The notes beneath the pieces are model-generated. The model was not told the origin of the DNA, did not search any database, and saw only the letters and a program-made list of their open reading frames with translations. This document shows positions 1-8,691 of a stretch of 56,791 nucleotides of DNA, one piece after another (position 1 is the first letter of the stretch; the number at the start of each line of letters is the position of its first letter). Location of the stretch: NCBI RefSeq assembly GCF_007126775.1, contig NZ_SLAP01000187.1:1-56791 (forward strand), written 5' to 3'. A program made the position numbers and the translations under genes. The stretch is from Cecembia sp. (GTDB lineage: Bacteria > Bacteroidota > Bacteroidia > Cytophagales > Cyclobacteriaceae).

Positions 1-1211
1 AGGTTTTTTATTTTATAAATTTTTACACCTGGGTCAGGAACAATTTCATATAAGGTGACAGTCGGGCCAATCGTCGCTTTAATTTCCTGTATGCCTATTT
101 TAAAATTGACCAGGGTTTCGACAATTTTGTTTTTGTTTTCCTCCAATTCCTGTCTGGATACCGTGACTTTTTGGAAATCGTACTCATTCAATAAATCCAA
201 AGTCGGGTATTGGTAATGGGGTAGATCGAGTTTGGGGTCGTATGGATCAAGGTTTTCAACTGCATCGGCAGATTTCTCTTCACCGGCCTGTGTGACCACC
301 GAGAATTTTTTTTCCTCCTTGACCTCTTGAACCTCAGGTAAATTTTCAGGTAGATCCTCTGCACCCTCTACATTAAATATGGGAGAGGGGACGGGTGTTT
401 TTGATTTGTTGTCTTCCTTATTGATTGTCCAGGAGTTGCCATCATCTTCAAGCACTGTCTCATCATCCAGGTCCAATTCATCTTCTTGGTCATGGACTGG
501 GTCTTCCTTCCTTTTGTATGCAGGCTCTGACAAATCCTTAGATAGGTCTTCCTCTTCTTCTTTGCCAGGGGAAGAGAACCAGTTGAACTGATCAATATTG
601 AAAAAGAAAACGATAAATATTAATAAAGAGCCTACAATCAGTATGAAAGTACCCCAGCCAAGAAAGTTTTCAGCCAAAATTCCCAGCTCAATACCAAAAC
701 CGCCACTCAGGTCACCCAAGCTATGGTAGCCTTCTGATTTTTGTACAAGGTAACCAGTCAACAAGCAAATCCAGAAAGTGAAAAACAAGGCAAAAGCCAG
801 GTATCTTGAAAGGGAGTAAATCAGTTTTTTGAAAGCGACTTTAACGCCAAGAATGAAAATAAAGGGAGGCAGCAAAAAAGCAGCGATTCCAAACCATTTA
901 TGGATGAAGAGGTGTGAGACCTGCGCACCCCAAAAGCCCAGCCAGTTGCGGGCTTCTTCAGCAGTACTTCTAAGGTCTTGATCCATAGGAGAGACAACAA
1001 TGTCCTGATCTGCCTTTCCTTCGAAAAGGTAACTTACAAATGCAAAAAGCATGAAAACGGACAAGGAGATCAGAATGATGCCAAATGTCAGGGGAATTCT
1101 TTTATCTTGGACAAAGGACATCGAAAACCATTTTCTATTGCCTGACTTTGTCTTTGATTTTGGTTCGTTCTTTTTCCTAAAAGTATTTGTTCTGGGTGTC
1201 TCTGAAGCCAT
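1..1211 (-). CDS. ftsK: DNA translocase FtsK, N-terminal part (runs off the window)
   Basis: FtsK is the septal DNA pump that clears and aligns chromosome termini at division. Only the first 403 codons are here; the gene continues beyond base 1. The translation has a basic N-terminus, four hydrophobic segments (about residues 39-63, 103-127, 137-157 and 186-206), a long acidic linker (about 215-320), then the start of the conserved alpha domain, including LPHYQYPTLDLLNEY and a GPTVTLYE stretch. The ATPase motor and gamma domain lie outside the window. The ATG at 1211 gives MASETPRTN, a typical start, 53 bp downstream of pyrD on the same strand. XerD, whose recombination FtsK activates in other bacteria, is encoded nearby at 3995-4906. 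Small frames antisense to this gene are not genes. The call is firm; completeness cannot be judged. Confidence 0.88.
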   Translation of the reverse strand, partial: MASETPRTNTFRKKNEPKSKTKSGNRKWFSMSFVQDKRIPLTFGIILISLSVFMLFAFVSYLFEGKADQDIVVSPMDQDLRSTAEEARNWLGFWGAQVSHLFIHKWFGIAAFLLPPFIFILGVKVAFKKLIYSLSRYLAFALFFTFWICLLTGYLVQKSEGYHSLGDLSGGFGIELGILAENFLGWGTFILIVGSLLIFIVFFFNIDQFNWFSSPGKEEEEDLSKDLSEPAYKRKEDPVHDQEDELDLDDETVLEDDGNSWTINKEDNKSKTPVPSPIFNVEGAEDLPENLPEVQEVKEEKKFSVVTQAGEEKSADAVENLDPYDPKLDLPHYQYPTLDLLNEYDFQKVTVSRQELEENKNKIVETLVNFKIGIQEIKATIGPTVTLYEIVPDPGVKIYKIKN

Positions 1212-1264
1212 TTTTGATGCAGTCAGTCTCTTTTTTGAATTGAAGATAATCGAAATTTATGGAT

Positions 1265-2314
1265 TTACTTGACTTGTTTTTCCAAATATTCGGCCAAACC
1301 TTTTTTTATTCTTCTTACCATTGCGGGTCCCTCATAAATCATGCCTGTATATACTTGAACCAAAGAGGCACCTGCTTTGATTTTATCAATGGCATCTTGG
1401 GCAGTGAATATTCCCCCTACACCAATGATAGGAAAAGAATGATTGGATTGGCTGGCCAGGTATTTTATTACCTCTGTACTCCTTTTGGCAAGTACCTTGC
1501 CGCTAAGCCCTCCGGCACCCATTTTTTGCACCATTTCAGCCTTGGTCTGCAATTGGTCCCTGTCAATGGTAGTGTTGGTGGCAATTACCCCGTCAATGTT
1601 GGTTTCCTGCACTATCTCTATGATATCATCCAGTTGGCCTACGGTAAGGTCCGGTGCAATTTTTAGTAGGATAGGCTTGGGTTTATTTTTTTTGACATTG
1701 GCCTGCTTGACTTCCGTAAGCAGTTTTTTCAAAGGTTCTTTTTCCTGCAATGCCCTTAAATTAGGCGTGTTAGGGGAGCTCACATTGACCACAAAGTAAT
1801 CCACATAAGGGTGTAATACTTCCAGGCAATACAGGTAATCCAATACGGCGTCCTCATTCGATGTGCTTTTGTTTTTACCGATATTTCCACCAATGAGGAC
1901 ATCGGAATTTCTTTTTTTCAGTCTTTTTACGGCATCTTCTACCCCTCCATTATTGAATCCCATACGGTTGATCAAAGCTTCATCTTTGGGTAGTCGGAAC
2001 AATCTTGGTTGGGGATTGCCCTCCTGGGGTCTTGGAGTAAGTGTACCGATTTCTATGAATCCAAATCCCAAAAGCGCCATTTCGTCGATCAGTTTGGCGT
2101 CTTTGTCAAAGCCAGCAGCCAAACCTATTGGGTTTTTGAACTTCAGGCCGAATACTTCTTTTTCCAATATGGGGTTTTCATAATGAAAAAGGGATTTGAT
2201 TCCTGGCCGGATTAGGGGAAGGTTAAAAGTTCTTTTGATCCAGGAAAACGTAAAATGATGGGCATTTTCCGGATCTTTTTTAAAAAGAATGGGTTTGATA
2301 ATCGATTTGTACAC
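1265..2314 (-). CDS. pyrD: dihydroorotate dehydrogenase (quinone), class 2
   Basis: Oxidises dihydroorotate to orotate in pyrimidine synthesis, passing electrons to membrane quinone through FMN. The N-terminal helix region ([17 protein letters not shown]) is the class 2 membrane-association segment. The FMN barrel follows with [12 protein letters not shown] (about residues 61-72), NRMGFNNGG, and [11 protein letters not shown], whose Ser179/Ser180 pair covers the catalytic base of class 2 enzymes. IGVGGI and VQVYTG are the phosphate-binding loops near the end. I chose the GTG at 2314 because it gives [11 protein letters not shown], the usual family start. An ATG at 2341 is in frame but adds a lipobox-like MLASLTSC that class 2 enzymes lack. 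The product would be 349 residues. Confidence 0.93.
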   Translation of the reverse strand: MYKSIIKPILFKKDPENAHHFTFSWIKRTFNLPLIRPGIKSLFHYENPILEKEVFGLKFKNPIGLAAGFDKDAKLIDEMALLGFGFIEIGTLTPRPQEGNPQPRLFRLPKDEALINRMGFNNGGVEDAVKRLKKRNSDVLIGGNIGKNKSTSNEDAVLDYLYCLEVLHPYVDYFVVNVSSPNTPNLRALQEKEPLKKLLTEVKQANVKKNKPKPILLKIAPDLTVGQLDDIIEIVQETNIDGVIATNTTIDRDQLQTKAEMVQKMGAGGLSGKVLAKRSTEVIKYLASQSNHSFPIIGVGGIFTAQDAIDKIKAGASLVQVYTGMIYEGPAMVRRIKKGLAEYLEKQVK

Positions 2315-2472
2315 GCTGCATGAGGTTAATGACGCCAGCAAAATTAAACGTTTTGGATAAAGTCTGGGAATAAAGTTTGAGGATCTTCTGAATTAACCTG
2401 CAATTCAATAGCTTGACACTTGAAATCAAATATTTTAAGGTCTGGAGAATAGACTTCTTTTGTTGTGGGACT

Positions 2473-3120
2473 CTAGAAGAAGAAATTCAAACCAAGGCCA
2501 AATTGAGAGATAAGGTTTAGTTTCAAGGTGCTTTGTTGGTTGATCGGAGATTCTTCCATCAAGTTAGTGCTTGTTGTGGTATTGTACTCGAATAGACCAG
2601 ACTTTAATTCCAATCCAATGGTTTTGGAAACCATATAATGAAGCCCAAGTGATATCCCTGCGTGCCAGCCATCACCTTTGGTATCGTAGAACTTACCATC
2701 GGAATCTTCAAAGAATGGTCTTTCCCAGATCCTATTTCCATATCCTTCCAGGAAAAACGAAAATTTCTCGTCCAATACCATAAACTTCCTGATAAAGATT
2801 CCCGCGTAAAAATCCCTTGTAACAGTTCTAGCCCCGGAGTAACCTTCCATCGAAAGGGCATAGGTGCCCCTTCCCATTCCTCCATGGGCACCTACAGCTA
2901 AATTGTCCTGAATAAAATAACCAAGCCCGGGAAGTATTGTCCATACATTCTCCGTTTGATTGTCCTCATTTGGAAATTGCGGATTGATAAATGTTCTGTC
3001 AGTACTAACGCGATTGATACTGACATTACCTCTGCCCATGAAAGTACCTTTTTCGAATTGGGCAAAGACCAAGGTCTGGGACAGGATCAATAAGAGGGGT
3101 ATGAGCAGCATCTTTTTCAT
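2473..3120 (-). CDS. outer-membrane beta-barrel protein, copy 2 of a tandem pair
   Basis: A 215-residue exported protein of unknown function. Residues 1-20 (MKKMLLIPLLLILSQTLVFA) form a signal peptide followed by QFEKGTFMGRGNVSINR. The rest alternates short amphipathic strands and turns and ends in aromatic residues (GLNFFF), as in small Bacteroidota porin-like barrels. Its ATG overlaps the stop of the upstream gene by 4 bp, so the two are translated together. Both share the order QxxKGxxMxxGxxxxNR, GYFIxDxxxVG, FxRKFxxxxEKxxFF and a final N-F-F region, so they are diverged duplicates. No ligand can be inferred. Confidence 0.78.
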   Translation of the reverse strand: MKKMLLIPLLLILSQTLVFAQFEKGTFMGRGNVSINRVSTDRTFINPQFPNEDNQTENVWTILPGLGYFIQDNLAVGAHGGMGRGTYALSMEGYSGARTVTRDFYAGIFIRKFMVLDEKFSFFLEGYGNRIWERPFFEDSDGKFYDTKGDGWHAGISLGLHYMVSKTIGLELKSGLFEYNTTTSTNLMEESPINQQSTLKLNLISQFGLGLNFFF

Positions 3121-3806
3121 TTATTCCTATTGATAAAAAAGTTGACCCCCAAAAAAACAGAAGTAGTATTCAAATCTACATTGAAATAAGAAGAGGAGAT
3201 TTCTGTACTCCATCCTGGTGCTCCGGAACTTTTGGATTCATTCCAATTGAATCCAAAATTTATCGGAACTACCTGCAGTTCTACGGCTATCCAAGGCGTA
3301 GGAAAGAATGCCAATCCTGCACCAATTTGATAGTCCCACCTACGCACATTGCTTTCAAAAACCAGTGTACTGTTATTCTGATCAATGGAATTTTCTTGGT
3401 TACTACTCAAAAAGGCTGTGCTGAATTGTCCAAAGAATGCAAGCTTTTCCTGAATCGGGAAAAACTTTCTGGCAAAAGCCCCGGCTCCTATGTCGTTTAT
3501 TTCTAATACACTGGTAGAAGGTGAGGGGGGCATGACTTCTACTTTACTATTGAAACTGGAAAACCTACCTTCTAATCCGACTACCCAAGTATCAGAAATA
3601 AAATAACCGACCCTCGGGTTTAAAGTAAATGTTCTTATTTCGTCTTGGCTTGCTGCACTGAAAAAATCGAAAGCTTCAGTATTTGAACGGTTGAAGTTTA
3701 GGGAGCCTCCAACCATTAAATTTCCCTTTTGGAGTTGGGCAAAAAGGGATGGTGTGTTGGCAAAACCCAGGATGATAGCAATGAGGGTTGTAAAAATTTT
3801 CTTCAT
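3117..3806 (-). CDS. outer-membrane beta-barrel protein, copy 1 of a tandem pair
   Basis: A 229-residue exported protein with signal peptide MKKIFTTLIAIILGFANTPSLFA followed by QLQKGNLMVGGSLNFNR. The mature part has the alternating hydrophobic pattern and GYFISDTWVVGLEGRFS hairpin typical of small outer-membrane barrels. It is the upstream member of a tandem duplicate, overlapping the next gene by 4 bp. The 188 bp up to xerD carries no gene and probably holds the promoter of the pair, but I found no clear TAnnTTTG box. Function unknown. Confidence 0.78.
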   Translation of the reverse strand: MKKIFTTLIAIILGFANTPSLFAQLQKGNLMVGGSLNFNRSNTEAFDFFSAASQDEIRTFTLNPRVGYFISDTWVVGLEGRFSSFNSKVEVMPPSPSTSVLEINDIGAGAFARKFFPIQEKLAFFGQFSTAFLSSNQENSIDQNNSTLVFESNVRRWDYQIGAGLAFFPTPWIAVELQVVPINFGFNWNESKSSGAPGWSTEISSSYFNVDLNTTSVFLGVNFFINRNK

Positions 3807-3994
3807 AGACAGATCAGATGTAATTGGTAGATTTTTAACGTTAAGTTCAACTAAAAGTTTTGCTTTTATAGCAGTTCATTTCCTGACGCGCTGTTTCCAC
3901 AGTCGTGTTTTATCCTAGTTATTGTTTTATGGAAAATTGAAAACTTTTGAAGAGGCGTTTTACAGGATATGCTGGGAATTATACTGAGTCCTTT

Positions 3995-4906
3995 CTACTT
4001 CCGGGGATGGAATTCATTGAGAACCTGCCTCAGGTAATCCCTGTCCAAATGGGTGTAAATTTCAGTGGTGGTGATGCTTTCGTGGCCCAACATTTCCTGA
4101 ACAGCACGGAGATCAGCACCCCCTTCAATCAAATGGGTGGCAAAGCTGTGCCGAAAAGTATGGGGACTTACATTTTTTTTCAGCCCTATCGCTTCTGCTT
4201 GTTTTTTGATAATCAAAAAAATCATGACGCGGCTGAGTTTTTTTCCTCTTCTATTCAAAAAGACAAACTGCTCATGCCCTTTGGCGGGCTGCATTTCTTT
4301 CCTGAATTCTTCCAGATAAATGTTTAAGTATTTTAATGCATCTCTTCCTACCGGAACAAGCCGCTCCTTATTCCCCTTTCCTATTACGCGTAAAAAACCA
4401 ACATCCGCATAAATATTTCCTATTTTCAGATCAGTCAATTCGGAGACCCTTAAACCGGAACTGTACAGCATTTCCAAAATTGCCCTATTCCTATGGCCTT
4501 CAGGTTCTCCAAGAGGAATACTTTCCAGGATTTGGTTGATTTCTTCATAGCTTAAGGTGTCAGGCAATTTTCTGCCAAGTTTGGGCGTCTCCAAAAGTTG
4601 TGCAGGATCTTCAGTGATTTTGTCCTCATACATGAGAAATCTGTAAAAAGCCTTAATGCCTGAAATAATCCTTGCCTGGGTATAGGCTGATATTTCCAAT
4701 GCTGCCAAGCCATTCACAAAATACCGGAGATGTTGCAGTTTGACCGCTGTGGGACCCACTTCAGGAAAGTTATTTTCCATGAAACGGCTGAATTTATGCA
4801 TATCTTGCCGGTAGGCAAGAATGGAGTTTTTGCTCAAGGACCTTTCGATTTTCAAATGATGCTCAAACTGCCTGATCAGGCTCTCCCAGTCCCTTCTTTT
4901 TTCCAT
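3995..4906 (-). CDS. xerD: site-specific tyrosine recombinase XerD
   Basis: Resolves chromosome dimers at dif together with XerC and FtsK. At 303 residues it has the usual XerD length. The N-terminal SAM-like domain covers about residues 8-95; the catalytic domain follows with R153 (GLRVSEL), K177 (GKGNKER), H249 and R252 (HTFRHSFATHL), H275 (MLGHESITTTEIYTH) and nucleophile Y284. Spacing matches the E. coli XerD residues with a constant offset of five, so the enzyme should be active. The ATG lies 2 bp after the stop of a small membrane-protein gene, suggesting cotranscription. It is transcribed divergently from aroQ. XerC cannot be fully excluded, but the match to XerD is good. Confidence 0.92.
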   Translation of the reverse strand: MEKRRDWESLIRQFEHHLKIERSLSKNSILAYRQDMHKFSRFMENNFPEVGPTAVKLQHLRYFVNGLAALEISAYTQARIISGIKAFYRFLMYEDKITEDPAQLLETPKLGRKLPDTLSYEEINQILESIPLGEPEGHRNRAILEMLYSSGLRVSELTDLKIGNIYADVGFLRVIGKGNKERLVPVGRDALKYLNIYLEEFRKEMQPAKGHEQFVFLNRRGKKLSRVMIFLIIKKQAEAIGLKKNVSPHTFRHSFATHLIEGGADLRAVQEMLGHESITTTEIYTHLDRDYLRQVLNEFHPRK

Positions 4907-4908
4907 CT

Positions 4909-5133
4909 TTAATCCCGATCGGGGCTAGTAAATCTACCTTTCAAAGGATTGATTTTATAACTGAAGCAAATAAATGTAAGATAAACCAGGTTGAATACTA
5001 AAAAGCCCATTAAGGATAAAAAAACATTTGGGTTTTCAGCTAACCAAAAGTAATGAATTACTCCCGGAATAAGTCCAGCTATAGCGCCTGAAAGTGCCAA
5101 TGATTTAAAGGTCATTTGTTTCTTATTGCCCAT
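4909..5133 (-). CDS. small hypothetical membrane protein
   Basis: A 74-residue protein starting MGNKKQMTFKSLALSG, with two hydrophobic segments (about residues 12-28 and 36-58) and a basic tail. The frame stays open to an upstream start at 5265, but the extension has poor composition and would cover the aroQ promoter region, so I prefer the ATG at 5133. It ends 2 bp before xerD. I do not recognise the family. The two helices and lack of a lipobox suggest an inner-membrane protein. Confidence 0.5.
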   Translation of the reverse strand: MGNKKQMTFKSLALSGAIAGLIPGVIHYFWLAENPNVFLSLMGFLVFNLVYLTFICFSYKINPLKGRFTSPDRD

Positions 5134-5210
5134 AAAATGCAATATTGAAAATATCACATGAAAGATACACATTCTATTCAAAAAAATAAAAGCCTGAGTT
5201 ATTGACTTAG

Positions 5211-5243
5211 TTTGGGCAATCTCCCAAATAACTGATACTTTTG
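5211..5243 (+). promoter_or_regulatory. Bacteroidota-type promoter for aroQ
   Basis: TTTG at 5211-5214 and TACTTTTG at 5236-5243 match the TTTG / TAnnTTTG consensus of the Bacteroidota primary sigma factor, with a 21-bp spacer. Transcription would start near 5250, about 22 nt before the TTG start of aroQ. Confidence 0.55.
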
Positions 5244-5271
5244 TGGATTCATACCAAACAACCAATTAGCC

Positions 5272-5694
5272 TTGAAAATCATTGTCATCAATGGGCCTAA
5301 TTTAAACCTTTTGGGAAAAAGGGAGCCTGAAATTTATGGGAATACTTCATTTGAGGATTATTTCCGGATACTGAAGGAGAAATTTCCTCAAATAGCGCTC
5401 AGCTATTTCCAAAGCAATATTGAGGGAGAGCTGATCAATAAAATCCATGAAGTGGGCTTTAGTTTTGATGCCATTTTGCTGAATGCAGGGGGCTATACCC
5501 ATACTTCTGTGGCGATATCTGATGCGATTGCTGGAATTAAAACTCCCGTACTTGAAGTGCATATTTCCAACATTTACAAAAGGGAGGAGTTCAGGCACAA
5601 AAGTATTATTTCCAAAGAATGCGTAGGAATGATTTCAGGATTGGGACTGAAAGGTTATGAGTTGGGTATACATTATTTTCTTAATCAATATTAA
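5272..5694 (+). CDS. aroQ: 3-dehydroquinate dehydratase, type II
   Basis: Third step of the shikimate pathway: dehydrates 3-dehydroquinate to 3-dehydroshikimate. The 140-residue length is standard for the dodecameric type II enzyme. GPNLNLLGKREPEIYG contains the catalytic Arg17 and Tyr22; LNAGGYTHTSVA (N71) and EVHISN (H97) form the active site, and REEFRHKS carries the lid-side arginine. The start is TTG: TTG AAA ATC ATT gives MKIIVINGPN, and no ATG or GTG lies nearby upstream in frame. The next gene begins 2 bp after its stop. It is divergent from xerD. Confidence 0.95.
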   Translation: MKIIVINGPNLNLLGKREPEIYGNTSFEDYFRILKEKFPQIALSYFQSNIEGELINKIHEVGFSFDAILLNAGGYTHTSVAISDAIAGIKTPVLEVHISNIYKREEFRHKSIISKECVGMISGLGLKGYELGIHYFLNQY

Positions 5695-5696
5695 AC

Positions 5697-6752
5697 ATGA
5701 TAACATTTGCACCGGGACCTTCCAAAGTGTATGATAAGTTGCCTCAATACATGCAGGAAGCCTATCAACAGGGAATATTAAGCGCCAATCACAGGTCTGC
5801 TGTTTTTATGAACCTGTATCAGGAAACAGAAACCCTCATGAAGGAAAAACTGCATCTTCCCGAAGGATACCGGCTTTTATTTACTTCATCAGCTACTGAG
5901 AGCTGGGAAATCATCAGTCAATCCATAGTACAATCTTCCAGTTATCATATTTTTTCAGGATCCTTTGGCAAAAAATGGTTCAATTATGCCAAACACATTG
6001 CACCGACTTCTTTTGCCCACATTATTGCTGCTGAAGACACCATTGATATAGAGGGCTTGCAGATTGGTGAAAACTTTGATCTGATTGCAATCACGCAAAA
6101 TGAAACATCCAATGCCACCCAGGTAAGCAATGCCAGCATTGCCGCCATTGCCAATAAGTATCCTGAAAAGATGATTGCGGTGGATACTACTTCTTCCATG
6201 GCTGGAATAGAGTTGGACTTCAAGTTAGCGGATATCTGGTATGCATCCGTACAGAAGTGCTTTGGGCTACCTGCTGGACTAGGTGTTTTATTGGTTTCTC
6301 CCAAAGCCATTGCTAAAGCCAAGGACAAGGGGGAAACAGGCAGGTACAATAGTCTCAATTTTATGTTGGAAAATGCGCAGACTTACCAGACACATTATAC
6401 CCCAAATGTCTTTGCTATTTATTTGTTGAAAAGGGTCCTGCAGGACATGCAGGAGATCCAACATGTGGACCGGATTACAAGAGAGCGTATGAGGAAACTG
6501 GAGGATGCCATAGCCAATACCACTAAGTTTAGGCTTTTGATCCAAAACCCCGAAGCCAGGAGCAGTACGGTCCTGGCGGTGACCGGTAGGGAAGAATTTA
6601 TCAGCCAAATTAAGAAAAATGCTGAAAAAGAAGGAATGCAATTGGGGAGTGGTTATGGTCCATTGAAGCCTTCAAGTTTTAGGATTGCCAATTTTCCGGC
6701 CATCACGGATCAGGAAATGGAGCGATTGATAACCTTCCTCAAAACCTATTAG
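5697..6752 (+). CDS. class V aminotransferase (SerC / alanine-glyoxylate aminotransferase-like)
   Basis: A 351-residue PLP enzyme of fold type I. The start MITFAPGPSKVYDKLP resembles phosphoserine and alanine-glyoxylate aminotransferases, which open with a substrate-binding xPGPS loop. D163 (AVDTTSSMAG) should contact the PLP ring nitrogen and K187 (WYASVQKCFGLPAGLG) should form the Schiff base. A C-terminal SFRIANFPAIT resembles the small-domain arginine motif. It is tightly coupled to aroQ (2 bp) and the following MarC gene (2 bp). A serine-synthesis role (phosphoserine aminotransferase) is plausible but not proved. Confidence 0.8.
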   Translation: MITFAPGPSKVYDKLPQYMQEAYQQGILSANHRSAVFMNLYQETETLMKEKLHLPEGYRLLFTSSATESWEIISQSIVQSSSYHIFSGSFGKKWFNYAKHIAPTSFAHIIAAEDTIDIEGLQIGENFDLIAITQNETSNATQVSNASIAAIANKYPEKMIAVDTTSSMAGIELDFKLADIWYASVQKCFGLPAGLGVLLVSPKAIAKAKDKGETGRYNSLNFMLENAQTYQTHYTPNVFAIYLLKRVLQDMQEIQHVDRITRERMRKLEDAIANTTKFRLLIQNPEARSSTVLAVTGREEFISQIKKNAEKEGMQLGSGYGPLKPSSFRIANFPAITDQEMERLITFLKTY

Positions 6753-6754
6753 TC

Positions 6755-7339
6755 ATGTTTGATCTCAAGGAAATATTTTCAGTTACGCTGATATTATTTT
6801 CGGTGATAGATATTTTGGGCTCCGTTCCCATTATCATCAATCTCAGAAAAAAAGTGGGGCATATTCAATCAGGAAAAGCTACTTTGGCAGCTGGCGTCCT
6901 GATGCTCTTATTTTTGTTGATCGGAAAATCTATTCTTTCCTTATTCGGTATCGGGGTGGAGGATTTTGCCATAGCGGGAGCCTTGATTATTTTTGCATTG
7001 GGGGCTGAGATGATTTTGGGGATTGAGTTGTTTAAACCGGATCCGGAAGCATCTACCACATCGGCATCCATTGTACCCATAGCTTTCCCTTTGATTGCAG
7101 GCGCAGGTACTTTGACCACTATTTTGACCCTTAAGTCAGAATTCAGCCAATGGAACATTGCTGTGGGCATTATTATCAATTTAGGGATAGTCTATGCGGT
7201 TTTGAAGAGTACCAACTGGCTGGAAAGAAAGCTTGGCAAGACAGGATTGGACGTTTTAAGGAGAATTTTCGGAATTATTCTATTATCTATCGCCATTAAG
7301 ATTTTCAAAACAGCATTGTCGGGAAGTGAATTGTTGTGA
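6755..7339 (+). CDS. MarC family (UPF0056) integral membrane protein
   Basis: A 194-residue protein with six predicted transmembrane helices. The motifs FSVIDILGSVPIIINL near the N-terminus and PIAFPLIAGAGTLTTIL in the middle are characteristic of MarC/YhgN proteins. Their transport or other function is not established, and early claims of a link to antibiotic resistance in E. coli did not hold. It follows the aminotransferase gene after 2 bp. Confidence 0.87.
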   Translation: MFDLKEIFSVTLILFSVIDILGSVPIIINLRKKVGHIQSGKATLAAGVLMLLFLLIGKSILSLFGIGVEDFAIAGALIIFALGAEMILGIELFKPDPEASTTSASIVPIAFPLIAGAGTLTTILTLKSEFSQWNIAVGIIINLGIVYAVLKSTNWLERKLGKTGLDVLRRIFGIILLSIAIKIFKTALSGSELL

Positions 7340-7402
7340 TTTCTTATCCGGGTAAACAATTTGTTATGCAAGACTTGTCAATTAATCCTTTTTCTTTGTG
7401 CC

Positions 7403-7870
7403 ATGATTATCATTCATACAGATGGGGCAGCCAAAGGCAACCCAGGCCCTGGGGGCTATGGTGTGGTTCTTCAATACAAGCAGCATAGGAAAGAACTTTC
7501 TGAGGGATTCCGGATGACCACTAATAACCGGATGGAGCTATTGGCTGTCATTAAGGCCCTTATGGAGATCAAGGTAAAAGGGATTCCTGTTACCATCTAC
7601 TCAGACAGCAAGTATGTGGTGGATGCTGTGGAAAAGGGTTGGCTTTGGTCTTGGCAAAAAAAAGGTTTTAAAGACAAAAAAAATCCAGATTTGTGGCGCC
7701 AATATATCCCATTACACATGAAATATAAACCCAAGTTTATCTGGGTAAAGGGCCATGCTGGCCACCCTGAAAATGAACGCTGTGACCAATTGGCAGTATC
7801 AGCTGCCGAAAAACCTCATCTTCCTCCCGATCAGGGCTACGAAAATCCAGATGAGGGATCTATGTTTTAA
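7403..7870 (+). CDS. rnhA: ribonuclease HI
   Basis: Cleaves the RNA strand of RNA-DNA hybrids. The start at 7403 gives MIIIHTDGAAKGNPGPGGYG, the normal family beginning; the frame extends upstream to 7361 without similarity. The catalytic carboxylates D7 (HTDGA), E45 (NNRMELLAV), D68 (YSDSKYVVD) and D128 (ENERCDQLA) and the loop histidine H118 (KGHAGH) are all present. The basic handle region WLWSWQKKGFKDKK is also present, so this is the RNase HI type. The 155-residue length is normal. Confidence 0.94.
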   Translation: MIIIHTDGAAKGNPGPGGYGVVLQYKQHRKELSEGFRMTTNNRMELLAVIKALMEIKVKGIPVTIYSDSKYVVDAVEKGWLWSWQKKGFKDKKNPDLWRQYIPLHMKYKPKFIWVKGHAGHPENERCDQLAVSAAEKPHLPPDQGYENPDEGSMF

Positions 7871-7885
7871 TCTGCTTTAAAAAAA

Positions 7886-8599
7886 ATGTCCCAATCATTT
7901 TTTCAGTTCAAACAATTTGGAATCCACATGGACCGCTGTGCCATGAAAGTGGGTACAGATGGGGTAGTATTGGGCGCATTGGCAGGAGAGGAAAAGGCTA
8001 AAAATATGCTAGAGGTAGGTATTGGAACGGGAGTCATCTCATTGATGATAGCGCAGCGTTACGGGTCACTTGAAATTACGGGTGTTGAAATAGACATAGA
8101 TGCTTGGGAACAGGCAAGTGAAAACGCCAGCCAATCGCCTTGGTCAGAAAGGATCAAATTCCTTCACCAGTCTTTTCAAGAATATTCTGACAGCGTATCT
8201 GAAAAATTTGACCTTATTGTAAGTAATCCACCCTATTTTTTCAATCACCTAAAATCCGTTGATCCGAAGAGAAATATGGCTTTGCACCACGAGAATTTGA
8301 GTTTTTCCGAATTGGTATCGGGAGTCAGAAAACTTTTGGCGCCAAAAGGAGCTTTTTGGTTGATTTTGCCTCCTGAAGGGATGAGGCAAATGGAGAAAAT
8401 TGCAGCTGATCAGGGTTTGTATTTGAATAGGCAGATTTTTATCAGAGATAGGGCGTCAAAACCGATTTTGAGAACTGTTGGCCGCTTTTCTTTTTTACCT
8501 GAGAAAGAAGATGGTTCTGAACTCCTAATTAAGGATCAAAATGGCGCATATTTAGCCGCTTATTCCACCTTATTGAGAGATTATTTGCTGATATTTTAA
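7886..8599 (+). CDS. trmN6: tRNA1(Val) (adenine(37)-N6)-methyltransferase
   Basis: A 237-residue SAM-dependent methyltransferase of the YfiC/TrmN6 group. It starts FFQFKQFGIHMDRCAMKVGTDGVVLGA, with the KVGTDG element of this family, followed by the SAM-binding LEVGIGTGVISLMIAQR (motif I) and VSNPPYF (motif IV), which marks N6-adenine methylation. The usual substrate is A37 of tRNA-Val. It sits 15 bp after rnhA. Confidence 0.88.
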   Translation: MSQSFFQFKQFGIHMDRCAMKVGTDGVVLGALAGEEKAKNMLEVGIGTGVISLMIAQRYGSLEITGVEIDIDAWEQASENASQSPWSERIKFLHQSFQEYSDSVSEKFDLIVSNPPYFFNHLKSVDPKRNMALHHENLSFSELVSGVRKLLAPKGAFWLILPPEGMRQMEKIAADQGLYLNRQIFIRDRASKPILRTVGRFSFLPEKEDGSELLIKDQNGAYLAAYSTLLRDYLLIF

Positions 8600-8691
8600 G
8601 TTGGGTAAAAAAAAGAAAACACTTTTTCGTCTAAATTTTTTTTAAAACAATAATCAGTTAATTTTAGCACTTCTAAAAGTATAAAGTTAGC

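Noticed and set aside
368..595. Two overlapping open frames on opposite strands
   Set aside because: Both are antisense or out of frame to the acidic linker of ftsK; its own frame is unbroken from 1211 to the window edge.
2315..2341. PyrD as a lipoprotein (MLASLTSC start)
   Set aside because: The lipobox look-alike comes from nine codons upstream of the normal family start; class 2 enzymes are anchored by an amphipathic helix on the inside.
4914..4923. CCCGATCGGG palindrome before xerD
   Set aside because: It is coding sequence for the end of the small membrane protein (SPDRD).
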